A stretch of DNA of 64,000 bases from Cladorrhinum sp. PSN259 (taxonomy: Eukaryota; Ascomycota; Sordariomycetes; Sordariales; Podosporaceae): the NCBI GenBank assembly GCA_033725935.1, contig MU867086.1, positions 62,001-126,000 of the forward strand, in the 5' to 3' direction. Shown here one piece after another: positions 1-12,078 of this stretch. Below the pieces are notes generated by a model, which saw only the letters and a program-made list of their open reading frames with translations, ran no database searches and was not told the origin of the DNA. Position numbers and translations under genes: made by a program. How positions within the stretch are numbered: position 1 is the stretch's first letter; each line of letters opens with the position of its first letter.

Positions 1-26
1 CAGTTTCCATTAAATTTCTCCTACAG

Positions 27-3000
27 CCTGATTTCTCCACCGAACACAGAGACTACGATCTTGGCGCCAGACATGCCATTGAGCGGGTGAAAGCACATCC
101 ATTCTACTCGTACGCCGCGAAATTTTGGACATCAGCTTTAGACAAATCTTGGTGGGACGACGATACAGTGCGACGGCTACTAATTCAACTCTTCTCTCAA
201 CCAAAGACCGGAAACTGTACAAACTGGGCTATTGAGTTTTGTCGCCACCTAGGTATCCCAGGATGCCAATGGTTCAGAGCACCAAGAAGCCCCCCTACTT
301 ATGACAATAATGTCATGGCAGTTTTCCGAGATGTGGTGACAACAATCACACGGGCTGACTTCACTCCCCTCCACATTGCGGCCCTCTTAGCTATACCATG
401 GCTCACAAACCAGCTCCTGAAACACGATACGAGCATAAACCCCAGTAGCCAGGTTGGGACGCCACTACATTGCGCTGTAATCGGAACCTATATCTTCGCC
501 TCTTCCGAACTGACTTTCCCTGCTCTGTCCTGCGACCCGGTCAAAGAGCTTTTGGAGAAATTACATATCGTGGGAGAGACCGCCAGGATATCTACCATCA
601 AGGTTCTTTTGGAGGCGGGGGCAAACCCTTCCGAAGTCTGCCACAGTAGGATGTGGTCACATACACCTTTATGTGTCTCGTTACAAGCAGCAAGAGGCTC
701 GCTCAATTTTGATGTTTTCCTAGAGCTTCTCAAGGCCGGAGCACTGATCGACAACAAGACATATCAAGTTGCGTTGGAGATGTTCCGATCGAACCAAGAA
801 CTGGATCCTTCTCTTGATACACATACGGCGGAGAAAATAGAAGCAAGGATCACATCTGCCGTCGAAGGCATTCTGCAATTCGCCATAGACCGTCGACCGC
901 TCCGAGACAAATCAGCTGCTCTACGGACTGCCACTCTTCAATTTATTACCGATTCAAACATTAACTTTCGCTGGGCGTCTTCAACCATGAGGCCGGCATA
1001 TAAGTCTATGCTAGGTTCCGACACTTGCCATCACGCACTTGAGGACGTCAAACTTGCCATCAAGTTCGGAGATATGAAAGCCGCGCGGAAGATGATCCAA
1101 AATATCAATAGGAACATCCTAAATGATAGGCTATCGGGTGGTGGTACGCTTCTGCACTATTCGGTTGGAAATATGGCGGTGGAAGCTATTCGAATCCTGG
1201 TGGACAGTGGTATTGACGCTAACATCACCGACAATGCTGGCAATATTGCCTTAATGATGTGTTGCCGGGACAGACATGTGCCAATCCTCCGTGCACTACT
1301 CGCTTGCGGTGCGCGAACTCACTTTGCGAACGCTCGCGGTGTCACACTGTGGCACCGAGCCGCGGCGACCAACGCAGTCGATATTCTGGAGGTCCTGATC
1401 CACGAGTCACAAGAGGATAAGATAACAGCACTCTCACGTCACGATGAGGGAGGGTTCACGCCATTCTCAATTGCTTTATATAGCGGCGCTGTGAAATCTG
1501 CAATGCTTTTATTATCCCACTGCCAAGGGGAACCATCATGCGTCGCAATGCCGCGCAACGGACCGCTTTATCGGCGAGTCACAGCGTCGACGAGGTCACT
1601 TGAGCTTCTTCAAGCAATAAGAAAAGCCGGCATTCCACTAGACCCGGTACTTGATGACGGAGACACGCCTCTTCATTACCTGAGGCTTGACCATGGTCCT
1701 CAATTTGTGTCTTTCTTGAAAGCTTTATACCCCAATGCGGGTAGACGGGCCATAGATAAAATGACACCTTTGGGGCTCTTGTTGCCTGATGTTTACGTGC
1801 ACAAAAGGCCAGATTACTTGACAAGAGGATGGGAAACTATTAAAGAGTTGGCGAGTGAACATTTACACCGAAACAAGTTCGCAAGGGGCACCAGGAATGC
1901 ACAAAAAGAGCCAGAGGAAACAAATCCGCAATTTTTAGAACTCAAGGAGCTATTTTCGAACCTTCAGCCCTTTCAGCCACGACTTCCTTGTCTGCCCAAA
2001 CAGCACCTTTGTGCTGTGTGTACTTCGCAGGTAAACTTAACCTGCGAATTTCTCCTGGATATTGGCGCATTCGAAGCGTTTGAAGCTGAAACTTGCTCCT
2101 CTGGAGTAATACCGCTTATATTACGCCTTCAATCAGACTTGATGTTTAATCGAAACCTCCTAACTGCCGCGCAGGGTCCGTTGCGCCGCGCCTTTCACAG
2201 TACGAAGCACATGGAATTAGCCATTCGTGACCCGGTGGTGCTAATTCTGCTTCGGGACGCAGTATATTTCGATATTTCTTGGCTCTTGGATCTGCTGTTA
2301 GAAAACGGCGTCGATGTTCATACTCGTGGCGATGACAAAACGGTGTCTGCTTTGGAGCTTGCGTGTATTCCAGGGCCTCGCTGTAGCCCGAGAACGCTTG
2401 AGAAGCTCCTTGCAAAAGCGGATCCTGCGCGAATTGATGAGCTCAAAAACAAAGACGGCTTTCAACAAGGCCTCATCCATATTTTGGCGTCACCTGTACA
2501 AAACGACCCATATCCTTGTGAGAAACTCGAAATTCTCATCCATAAAGGGTTGCGTGTCGACGCAAGGACAGGGAATGGGGTCCCCCCCATGGTTTTCCAC
2601 TTGGAGCAGCGTTCCTTCGAGACCGCTAAAATTCTCCTGAAGGCTGGTGCAGACCCTAATTTACAGGACAGTGATGGCTGGGACTCTATCCTCACTGCTG
2701 TCAAGGTTAACGACCCTGGCTTTCTTCAGGAGGTCGAGCGTCTAGCCACTGCAAAGCCCGGTTCCGTGGATTGGCAGAAACAATGCACGGTTCAGAAAAA
2801 ATTAGGGACGCTGCAAATCATGTATGTGGGCTGTAATGCATTACATGTTGCTGCATTATACCCTGCGGGTGAACTGGAATGCCTTCGGTTTGTTCTTCAA
2901 GGGGCTTTTGTGGATAACATGAGTCCACTGACCCAGGATGGTTTCAGCTACCTCCACTTGGCTGCACGATGGGGGCACACAGAAGCTCTCAGGCTCCTCG

Positions 3001-5030
3001 GCTCTCATAAGACAGCTGGCACTTTCATCAATTATCGAGCTACTGGCGGTCTAATACCACTAGATGACGCGGTCTCGTGGGGGAGCGTTGAGGTTGTGAA
3101 AACACTTCTTGATCTTGGCGCTGACAGCACAATACTGGGCTTCAACGACCATACGCCTGCGGTAACCGCGCTGATCCAAGGCGAATTTGAGATTGCTAAG
3201 ATACTGGACTCTTCTCAAACTTACAAGCTACAGGATGAGAAAGTTGCCAAGAATGAACGGATCAACGGCATGAGGCAAGCATTAGAGAATGCTATCATTA
3301 ACTCTCGCATTGAATCTTGCAAGAAACTCTTTAAAATGGGTTGTCCTCTTAATAAGCCTTTGCTCAGATGTGGAGCCTGTTCACCACTTCTTCTCGCTCT
3401 GCGGGAAGACCAGTGTGCCATTGTGGCATGGATGGTTGAGACCGGTGTTGACCTCAACATTCTGGCGCCAGTCTGTGAAAAGGAATATTACAGCTCGTAC
3501 AATGCCCCCGCCCTCGCTACCCGCTCAGTCGACCCCGTTCAAACCCTTTCGTCAGTGATGACAGCATACCTCAAAGCAGGCGGCCTCCTATTTCTCGATG
3601 CGAGAACTCCATTTCATGCGGCCGCTGCTGGGAAAACCTCTACGGCAATTCCTGTTATCGTGAAACATATAAAAGAAAATGTCAACCTTTACCGGTAAGT
3701 GAGTTCCCGCCCCTGAAAATTTCACATGTCAAGCAGCGCATTGTGGATGCCAAAGCCGAAGTCATCAGGGATTCGAAATTAACAAAGCTTCAATAGAGCT
3801 ACTCACTCATCCATCTTGGATGGTTGCGTAACTGCCGACGATGTCGTGCGGGCGTTGGTCAACGTCAAAGCATTCTTCCCTAATGCGTGTGGAAGAACAG
3901 CCTTGCACCTTGCTGTCGAGTGGAGCAGCGTTCAGAGTGTTGTCGAATTGCTTAAAATCCAAGCGGACCCTAACCAGCCAGAGGATCAAGGCGACACCCC
4001 GCTCCATCTTGCAGCCCAAAATGGCTCGGATACCGATACAATGCAGAAAATTGTCAAGGAGCTAATGAACGCAGGGGCACGTCTAGAACATCGAAACCTG
4101 TTTTTACTCACACCCCTATTGGAAGCTCTTGCCCAAGCGGCCGACTTCAAGGTTATCCAGATGTTGCTAGAACATGGGGCGAATCCCCACGCACTCGATG
4201 AGGACGGGATGTCTGCCTTGGCGCTGTCACGCGATCCAGTGACATTTCGCCATCTTCTCAAACTGGGCCTTGATCCTTTACAGCTTGATTGTTTTGGCCA
4301 ATGTCCAGCTACCCGCGCCTTATCTCGGCCGGCAACCAGACCAATGGTAATGAACGAGCTTGATATCCGAGATATACCACCTCTGAAGGTCTCTTCATCT
4401 TCCCTGATGGCTTCTGCCGTATTTCTTGGGCTCCTGCATTACATCAGACTGATAAATAAGCGGCAAAATCATATTGGACGACCTAGCCTCGTGGATCTTC
4501 ACACCAAAGAGGGGCTCAGTCCTCTCTGTTTTGCCGCTCGCTACGGCGATGTAGAGGCTACGCGTACTCTTCTGCGTGCGGGGTCTCAGATTGATACTGA
4601 GGATAGCGCCGGTGCCACTGCCTTGACGACTGCATGCTCGAATGGTCGTCTTGAAGTTGTTAAGCTGTTAATGGAACGTGGCGCATCAATCCTGTATATG
4701 GACAAAACCAACACCCCTCAAAGCGCACTGGCAGCTGCCTACGGTTTCCCAAATATCATGCACTGGCTCGTTGTCGAACAGTTCACCTATCGCAAGAGAC
4801 TCGCAGACACAGCTGTTACATCTGATCACGCGGAGGATCAGCCACTCTCTCTGTGGAGTGGGCCATGGGCTGCACGGATACCGCTTTCGATGGCGGAGCG
4901 AGAGTGGTCGGGACGGGACTTTGGAGACTTTTCCCACAGGAATACCAAGTTGAGAAGGAAATTTGCTGGTATGATAGTCTCTGGTATTCGACTTATTGGG
5001 CCATCGGATGAGACAGAAGAGACTGGCTAG
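27..5030 (+). CDS. Large ankyrin-repeat protein, probable C-terminal part of a NACHT-ankyrin (NLR-like) protein; 5' partial
   Basis: Two visible exons, 27-3694 and 3797-5030, give 1633 residues. The intron 3695-3796 starts GTAAGT, ends CAATAG and joins the frames exactly; without it the frame stops at 3696. The reading frame is open to the window edge, and the CTCCTACAG ending at 26 looks like a 3' splice site, so the true start lies to the left. The first ~70 residues (motif GARHAIERVKAHPFYSYAAK) resemble the segment that follows NACHT and winged-helix regions in fungal NLRs. Dozens of ankyrin-like units follow, e.g. TPLHLAAQNG near 4000 and LSPLCFAARYGD near 4515. Ankyrin arrays bind protein or other ligands and in fungal NLRs are thought to sense non-self. 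The NACHT domain itself is not in view, so NLR status is inferred; the ankyrin call is firm. Confidence 0.85.
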
Positions 5031-5821
5031 GCTGTCAGCTACCGCCGGGGTAGCTCAAATATCTCCAAGGATCAAAGAACCGATAATCACCCATTGATCC
5101 GCCCTTTCCTGTCCACGGCCCAGCCTCCAAAAGAGCATCCAAAGATACAACCAAGGTAATACACCGCAGTCAATAAGATAAGCGCAGGTGGTCCAGTTCG
5201 AATTCTTTCTAGAATTAAAAACGCAGAGGTATGCTCGATACGAAACTACCTAGCTAGTTCTGCATTTGTGGCAAAGCTTCCACTGAGGATAAATTAAGGG
5301 GCCCAAAGCCAAATCAGCAGTTTGAAGGTATGACCAGGAGGATTAATATAAAGGAATCCCAATTCCGAGCCAAGATAAAGGTCGGTTCAGATTCTAGGCG
5401 TATTATTTTTTAAAGTGAAAAGGTTTTTAGTTAAGATTTGGCCATTTTAGCAGGATATATTCTCTGGGTTATATATGGGGGTTTTTGTACGGCCACTTTA
5501 TCACACATTTTATTCCCAAACATTATACCAGCCAATAGGTTCTGAAGATGTCTTGGTGTTCTTATTACTCATCCAGATTCCCAAAAGGAGGAAAATAGTG
5601 GGGGGTTCTTGGTCCTGCACCCAACTTGGATCCTGTGCATGGTTATCTCAGAAAACCTGCTCATATTAACTCGGGGGCGGGGGGGAATTGGTGGTTACAT
5701 AATATGTGTGTCTCTGTGTGCGGTCAAGGTGAGAGTAGGATATCATGATCATTGTCCTGCGAGTTTGAACCTTGAACCCGTTCATCCGAATTCGAGTCGA
5801 CATCAATTCGCCGATTCCACA
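5031..5821. other. Intergenic: 3' region of the ankyrin gene and promoter of the ferric reductase
   Basis: No convincing gene. The stretch is AT-rich around 5390-5480, with GGTTATATATGGGG near 5468 as a possible TATA element, though it is far (about 350 bases) from the next start codon. Short open frames here show no family motifs. Confidence 0.5.
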
Positions 5822-7974
5822 ATGAAGGTGCCTTCGGCGGCTGTCGTGGTCCGTTGGGTTGGACTCATCGGCCTGTCAGCGTCTCCAGTCACCGGGCAAT
5901 TGCTGGCCGGTTACGGATTCTACCCCTACGAGCCGCTGTGTGCCGAGTCGTGTTACCGTGCGCTTTCATCTTACATGCTGGATTGTACACCAACCGCAGC
6001 CGGCCATGATCATGACCACGGCCACGGATCGGCGACATCCCCCGAGTGTTATGCCGCCAACACTCCGTTCCTCACCACGGTTGCCTGGTGCTTTCACACC
6101 AAGTGTGAACAAAATGGTGTTCCTATCTCGAAAATCCAATGGTTTTGGGAGCGGTTCGTCACGGGGAGTCCTGGCGTACAAGCGAAATGGACCTACTCGA
6201 CCGCTCTTGACCATGTCAACCCCCGACCGCCCACCAGTCAGCTCGACGATTCCCACACATACCTGAACGATACTTCGATTGTCTCACCCGTCGCATACCT
6301 GAAGCAATGGAACGTCCTGGGCATGGTCGCTCGAGAAAACAGAGTCGAATCAAAATTCAGCATCATCATCCTCGCAACGGCGCTTGGGATCCCCATAGTT
6401 TTGACTTGGCTCTTTTACATGCCATTCCTTGATACCATCGTGGACAGGGTTAGTTTGTTGACTTGTTCCCTTTTATTACTCAGATATTCACTGACAATCA
6501 AGAACAACATCAGACCAAACCCTACCTTGTCTACCCGAGCCTTATTGGCAGATACCACGTCCGACCCCTTCCGTTCAGACTGGGAAACGCGCCCACCGTC
6601 GGTCAAGGCCTTTACATTTTCATTTTTCTTGTTCTGAGCATCGTCCTGGCCGCCGTCGACTACAAGTCCGGGCAGCCAAACGGATGGTTTGCCAGCCGGT
6701 CGAAGGAGGTCTCGGCTTACGTGCTCTACCGGACAGGCACTCTCGGGTTCGTGCTTCTCCCCATCGTGTTCCTCTTCTCGTCCAGGAACAACGTTCTGCT
6801 CTGGCTCACCAGCTGGTCGCACTCGACCTACCTCTTGCTGCACCGCTGGGTCGCCCGCGTCTTCACGCTGTACGCCGTCGTCCACTCCATCGTCGGCCTG
6901 CAAAACTATGCGCACTATTCCAAGACGTCGTGGTGGATCTGGGGCGCCGTGGCAACCGTCGCGGCCGTCATTCTGACCGTCGGAAGCGGACTGTACGTGC
7001 GCGCATCACACTACGAGCTCTTTTTGATCTCGCACGTCCTGCTCAGCGTCTTTCTCGTCGTTGGGTGCTGGTACCACCTCACCGGGTGGTACACGAGCAT
7101 GGGCATCACCTTTGCGACCACCTGGGGATACGAGATCTGGCTCTACTTTGCCATCGCCGCGTGGTTCTTTGACAGGCTCGTCCGCCTGGGTCGGGTGCTG
7201 AAGCACGGCGCCCCGAGAGCAAAGGTGACCGACCTCGGCCAGGGCTACTTCCGCGTCGACGTCCGCGGGGTCCGCTGGGCCGCCACGCCGGGACGCCACG
7301 TTTACGTGTACTTTCCGACCCTGAGCCTCGTGCGGCCTTGGGAGAACCACCCGTTCTCAGTCATTCCGACGCCGACTCTTCTCCCCGTGCGGCCGCTGGG
7401 GTTGCCGGCGCGCAAGGACGACGAGGAGAAGCAGCAGTGCGGCGCGGAGCTCACGCAGGTGGCGTCTGATCAAGAGCCTGATCACGGTGAATCGCCGCCG
7501 GCTGGGTTTACCCTCTTCATCAAACGGTCTGGGGGCATAACAAAACACCTCAAGGCTCACGACGGGCTGCTCACCCTCCTGGACGGACCGTACTCCAACA
7601 GTCACACGGGAAACGTCTTGCGCTGCGACCGCGTGCTGCTTATCGCCGGCGGCATCGGCATTACTGGTGTGTTGGCTTGGGTATCCCGGCACTGGAACGT
7701 CAAGTTGGCATGGAGCGTGTCCGACTCGGCCCGGCGGTTGACCGAGGTGATTGACCTCAGTGGGGTGGCCAACAGGGAGGTCAGAGTGGGAAGCAGGTTC
7801 AAGGTTGACGAGCTCATCAATGAAGAAGTGGCTGCCGGGTGGGAAAGAGTTGGCGTGGTTGTTTGTGGGCCCGGCGGGCTCTGTGACGACGTCAGGGCCG
7901 CCGTGGTTGCAGCCGGCCGGCGAGCCCAAGGCAAAACCGTTTTTGAGCTGGAGGTCGATGCTTATTCGTGGTGA
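5822..7974 (+). CDS. Ferric/cupric reductase transmembrane protein (FRE family)
   Basis: Exons 5822-6448 and 6514-7974 encode 695 residues. The 65-base intron has donor GTTAGT, branch CTGAC and acceptor ATCAG, in phase 0. The protein starts hydrophobic (probable signal peptide), has a Cys-containing outer region with a His run (H62, 64, 66, 68), then a membrane helix (~180-205) and a ferric-reductase membrane core. Two His pairs 14 residues apart (H319/H333 and H383/H397) match the bis-heme ligands. HPFSV (488-492) is the FAD motif, and AGGIGITG (587-594) and CGPGG (660-664) match the NAD(P)H site. The family moves electrons from cytosolic NADPH across the plasma membrane to reduce Fe(III) or Cu(II) before uptake. 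It is convergent with the Ctr copper transporter 627 bases downstream, which favours a copper role, but substrate cannot be read from sequence. Confidence 0.93.
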
Positions 7975-8050
7975 ATGGTTGTCTGGTGCCAATCATGCAT
8001 TTTTTTATTATTATTATTATTATTTTGCAAATACCTTATTTAGTCTCGTC

Positions 8051-8080
8051 CTACCTACCTACCTACCTACCTACCTACCC
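8051..8080. repeat. (CTAC)n microsatellite
   Basis: About seven copies of CTAC lie in the 3' intergenic space between the reductase and the copper transporter, just after a short TTA repeat near 8005-8025. A similar CTAC run lies at 9386-9410 on the other side of the transporter gene. Confidence 0.9.
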
Positions 8081-8600
8081 TCCATAGCATGTCGTGTTTG
8101 TATTGTTTCAGTTGGCTCCTTTCTCTTTCGAGTCATTTTTTCCTGTTTTAGCTCAGCTTCATCGGTGCATTCAGAGGTAATATCACCTAGGCTCACTTCT
8201 AATAATTCCAGTCCGTCCAGTCAGATAGGGGGGGCACATCATTTTGCAAGGTACCTACAAAGTACAAATTACATGTAAGCGATCGCAAAGATGAGTGCAT
8301 CAAGTCATGGTAGAAATGATCTTGGCAATCCTGCCAGCACGCACTCATAACACAACACAGCTAAAAGGAAGGTGCTGTGGGAGGTATGGAATGGACCTGA
8401 GTGGCGGGATGGCTGGGGGCCGCAGAGAAATGAGAGCAAGTATGAGACTCGGAAAACATGAGCAAAAATGAGCAAGTTAATAACGGAAGGCTTTTTTTTT
8501 CCCCTACCCCGCATATCATTGATTTCGATTATCTATCCGATCTGGGTAAGGTAGGTAAATGTAGGCAGCTGTTCAACCTTGATGGCCACACCCTTTAATT

Positions 8601-9228
8601 TCAGCAGTGATGCCACTGCTGCATGCTGCTGCTGTTGTGGCTGCTGCTGCCGCCGCCGCCGGTTACGAGCGTTCCCAGAAATGCACCGGCCAGGACAGAG
8701 CAAAAGTAGCCAATGTTCATCGTCATTACTGCTATCATGCTGATGGTCAAGGGTCAGTCAGTGCGTGTCGGGGGACGCCGGGGCCCGGATAATCCTGGGA
8801 AAACGAGGGGAGGAGGGGTGAGTGGGGGCTACGTACAGCAAGTATCCGAGTGTAACGATTATTGTTTCCAGGATTGCAAAGAAAACGATGCGGGACAAGG
8901 TAGGGGGGATTCTTTTCGTGTTTTGTCGTTGATGTCGTGTTTTTGTTGGTAGTGGTGACGGTATCAGCGTGTCGCCTTCATCATCGCCGGGCTGAGGCTC
9001 TTGGTCTCCGAGAAGGTTCGCTTTCTGATAACCGTGATTGTGGCTAGATGATGACGACAACCGCCAGAACTGCATAGCAGCCAAAAGAAGGCGAGTTATG
9101 GCTGCTAGCAAGATGAGGAACACGCAGGTGGCTAGATATTGGGCCGTGTTTGTTGGTGTCCAGAAGGGAAAGAAGAGCGGTTCCTGGGGTTTGGTTGAGA
9201 GACGGAATATTACCGTGTGGTGTGGCAT
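8601..9228 (-). CDS. Ctr-family copper transporter
   Basis: Minus-strand exons 9228-8837 and 8739-8601 encode 176 residues. The 97-base intron (donor GTACGT, acceptor ATCAG) splits a Leu codon. Three membrane helices are visible: ~30-50, ~110-143 and ~145-157. Helix 2 carries the MxxxM motif (M132-I-A-V-M136) followed by MTMNIGYF, and helix 3 has GAFLG (GxxxG packing). These are the hallmarks of the Ctr trimer that imports Cu(I). The tail ends HHC, like the His/Cys copper-handling end of Ctr proteins, after a Gly/Ser-rich stretch. The N-terminus is short and lacks a Met-rich motif, so a further upstream exon is possible; ATG 9228 is the first in frame. The gene points toward the reductase, which would supply Cu(I). 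Confidence 0.88.
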
Positions 9229-10070
9229 GATTGCAGCAGGATGTAACTTGGCACCTCGGTATATTACCCCAGTCTGGTCCTTGAGTGACGAGCTTGATCA
9301 TAACGTGTTGACGGACCGTCTTGCTTAATACAAATTCTTTTTGTCCCTACCTGACATGACGAGAATGAAAATCTCACGTGTGATGCTACCTACCTACCTA
9401 CCTACCTACAGCAAGCAAGTGGATTCGGAGTGTTGTCCTGCTTCAGGCTCCTTCCGTTCCGGGGATGCCGTGAAGCGAGGTGGTTTGAGAAATTTGGAGT
9501 GAAGAGCCTACTGACGTCCTTCCAGGTTGTTCTCATCTAAATTCTTGATGGTTCAAAGTGGCCCACCTCGCCTCGGTACAGTGGAGAGCTGATCAAACTC
9601 CTTCGTTCAGTTGTCCCACGTGCACGAGCCGGGGACGAAAATGATGACACGTCCAATACAACTTACAGGACTCACCAGCGGCCAAAAGCAAAAAGATCAA
9701 AAAATTTTGTTATTTACAGAACTTACGAGCAATAGAGTCCCAGCAGAGATAGGTAATAAGAAATCTTATTGTATTATGTGCGTGTGCAGTGGACCTTGAG
9801 AAAGAGTAAACTTGACTTGTGACAAGACATGCTGAACAACAATGGCAGAAAAGGGGCCCACCTCGACTGGGAGGGCATGTAAATTGGTACGCAGATAGCT
9901 ATGAACCTACAGAACGCGGATCCCCTGAGTGAATAGTACACAGCGCCCAGATATAAACTATTTCATGGTTGAACCCCCTTTTCCATTTCTTTGTTTTTGT
10001 TTACGACCATTCACCACATGTGCACCTAGTACTGCTGTTTGATAGAGATGCAGGCTGAACACAGCGGTGT
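9229..10070. other. Intergenic: promoter side of the Ctr gene
   Basis: No gene is recognised. The stretch holds a CTAC microsatellite at 9386-9410. No copper-responsive TTTGCTC element is evident upstream of the Ctr gene by eye. Confidence 0.4.
9386..9410. repeat. (CTAC)n microsatellite
   Basis: About six copies of CTAC about 160 bases upstream of the Ctr start codon, matching the unit and orientation of the run at 8051-8080. Confidence 0.9.
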
Positions 10071-10372
10071 TTCTGAACAAAAGACCGTTAGTGACTGAGA
10101 GAGAAATGCCGCTTCTAGATTGTGAGAAATCCGAAAACGGTTCGGAAAAAAAAAAGGAAAAAAGAAAAGAAAATTACATGTAATTACTCACAGGCAGTCT
10201 TGGTAAGGTGAACAATGCGGCCCTTGGTGTTGGAGGCATGGCTACCAAAGGCACGCTGGTTGGCAGTCTCCTCGGGGGAGAGGCTGGAAGGGGCGGCGGC
10301 GGAGTCAACGACACCTTGAGGGGCCGGCCAGACGGCCTTCCAGGGTTGGTTCTCGGTGTTGGTGGGCTGCAT
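10071..10372 (-). CDS. Small conserved-looking protein of unknown function (60 residues)
   Basis: ATG at 10372 opens a frame with the motifs QPWKAVWPAPQG and GSHASNTKGRIV. A donor GTGAGT begins at 10191 after one base of a codon. A minus-strand intron with branch CTAAC ends in TTCAG at 10073, and the next two bases (10072-10071) complete a TAA stop, giving 60 residues ending LTKTA. If unspliced, the frame ends two residues later (TACE then stop), so the protein is almost the same either way. A TATAAA box lies about 113 bases upstream. The protein is hydrophilic, with no signal peptide or membrane segment. I do not recognise the family; it resembles small abundant stress or conidiation proteins only in size and composition. 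It is divergent from the oxygenase gene, with a shared 479-base promoter region. Confidence 0.6.
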
Positions 10373-10851
10373 TTTGACTTGAATGGGGTTTAAGAAGCTG
10401 GTTTCTTGATAATCTTTTGTGATCCCAAGTGGTTGTTGATTCGAGAGACCCTGTGAACTCGGGCGTGGAATTGAAGTCGAGTACTTTATACCCAATGAGT
10501 GCCACGCCCAAGTATTTCAACACTCATTTACAAGAGAATATTATGGATGGCCTGGGCAACACAAGGTGGATTATAGTTGCATACCTAATATTGGTTCTGT
10601 CTATTTCTGCATACATTGCATATGCATATATCTACTCAGAAGCACTCAAAAGTGCTCGGCTGCATAGAATGGCCGCAAAGATTCTCATTGATGCTCGTTC
10701 AGCTATGTCACCGAGGCAGTTGTGTGGGGTAGCTGTGGGAGACGGGTGGGATGGTAGTGTATAGGTAGGTGGGCATTGTCTCCCTTACCGAAAACCGACC
10801 TCACTTTCTCATCCCTCATTGCAACTCCTAGGCAAGAAGAGGACTTGGATC
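10373..10851. promoter_or_regulatory. Divergent promoter region between the small gene and the AsaB-like oxygenase
   Basis: The 479 bases between the two divergent start codons contain a minus-strand TATAAA box (10485-10490), next to a CCAAT pentamer on the plus strand, which serves the small gene. Nothing comparably clear is seen for the plus-strand gene. Confidence 0.45.
10485..10490 (-). promoter_or_regulatory. TATA box of the small gene
   Basis: TATAAA on the minus strand, about 113 bases upstream of ATG 10372, a usual distance for filamentous fungi. Confidence 0.5.
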
Positions 10852-11757
10852 ATGGAAGACACAGTCACAGCCACCATCCGTTATGCTCAACGGGATGCCA
10901 CCCGCAGTGCCAGCGAGAAGCCCTATATCCTGCACTATGCAGCTCCCGAGGGATTCCCTCAGAACAACTTCACCATCAAACCCGTCCATGGCATCAAGAT
11001 TCGCAATCTGCGGACGGCGGGTATTAGCTACGAAGAACACGGCATAAAACTTGCATCCCTCAACGACAGCAGCCAGATGCACGATGCTCAAAAGTTTGAC
11101 GACGATGACTGGGTCGAGAGCGTTTACCTTCCTGAACTTCACCGCTCAATCTCGGAGGCGCTGGGGGCCCGTGACGTGACTGTCTTCGACTGGATGATCC
11201 GCAAGCGGGCGCGCTCATTCCCTATACGCAATGTCGGCGATGAGAACGAAGACGCCCACCAGCCGTCACTGTCGGCACACATTGACTACACCACCGGAGA
11301 GCTCGACTCTCGCGTCGACCGGTATTTTGGAGACTCCAAAGATGCCATGCTCAGTAGGCATTACCAGGTGATCAAGTGCGTTTAAAGACTTGCATATTTG
11401 GCTGGTTCTGACCATACATCATCTTGCAGTATCTGGAAACCACTCTTTGGTCCGTGCCGTGACTTTCCAATGGCATACTTGAACCCCAGGTCCGTGAGCG
11501 CCGCCAAGGACTTGTTTGCCGTCGATGAGGTGTTTCCCACCGTGGCGAACGAGGTCTTCCAGGTCTCTTATAGCCCTGATCATGTTTGGTATTACGTGCC
11601 GGATCAGTTGGAGTCTGAGATTACCATCTTTAATGCGTTTGACTCGGAGAAGGGCCAAACCCTTGCGGTACCACACTGTTCTTTTGATCTGGGTGAAGCA
11701 AGCTCTAGCGGACCGCCGCGCCAGAGCATCGAGGTCCGGGCGTTTGTATTTTTCTAA
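10852..11757 (+). CDS. AsaB/CmcJ-like (GA4 desaturase-type) hydroxylase/desaturase family protein
   Basis: Exons 10852-11375 and 11430-11757 encode 283 residues. The intron has donor GTGCGT and acceptor TTGCAG, and the junction codon gives VIN-IWKP, fitting the conserved VNVWKP-type motif of the family. AHIDYT (142-147) supplies a candidate H-x-D metal facial pair (H143, D145). DHVWYY (225-230) carries a downstream His, and the C-terminus RQSIEVRAFVF is the typical end. The family (AsaB, GA4 desaturase DES, CmcJ) comprises probable Fe(II)/2-oxoglutarate-type oxygenases that often sit in secondary metabolite clusters. The substrate is unknown. The gene lies between the copper-uptake genes and the copper-fist regulator. 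Confidence 0.85.
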
Positions 11758-12078
11758 GAATGCATGTTCATCGCATCTGAAATTGAACTTGACGAGCTCG
11801 CGGAGGCTGAGCCGTCTTGTCCCTTTTGATGCAAATTGATGTCACTGGTCAAGGTATATGTGGAAGGGAGAATGTTTGCGCTATTTTCGTGGGCATGGTT
11901 AGAAATGCAATAAAAACTGGGGTTGAATCCTTCCACCCGACCCCCTTGCGTTGGTTTCCAAGTCTGTCAACTGCGTGGGGGGGGCCAACATACTTGTGGC
12001 ACGTTGCACCCTCCAAAAGGCCCTCCCCCCCTTTCTGAGCTTGATATCATCAACCCTGCAGTCTCCTCTTAAGAAGCA
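11758..12078. other. Intergenic: promoter of the copper-fist gene
   Basis: No gene is seen in these 321 bases. A G-run (TGGGGGGGGCC) lies near 11970. No clear TATA box or copper-response element was found. Confidence 0.35.

Noticed and set aside
3695..3733. A 39-base mini-intron in the ankyrin gene ending at TGTCAAG
   Set aside because: Too short for fungal introns, and the following bases contain stops; the 102-base intron to 3796 restores the frame directly.
6684..7172. Arg/His-rich frame overlapping the ferric reductase
   Set aside because: GC-rich out-of-frame shadow; the main frame has heme and FAD motifs.
8455..8480. GAGCAAAAATGAGCAAG, resembling the copper-response element GAGCAAA
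   Set aside because: It lies downstream of both the reductase and the Ctr gene, so it is not in a promoter position for either.
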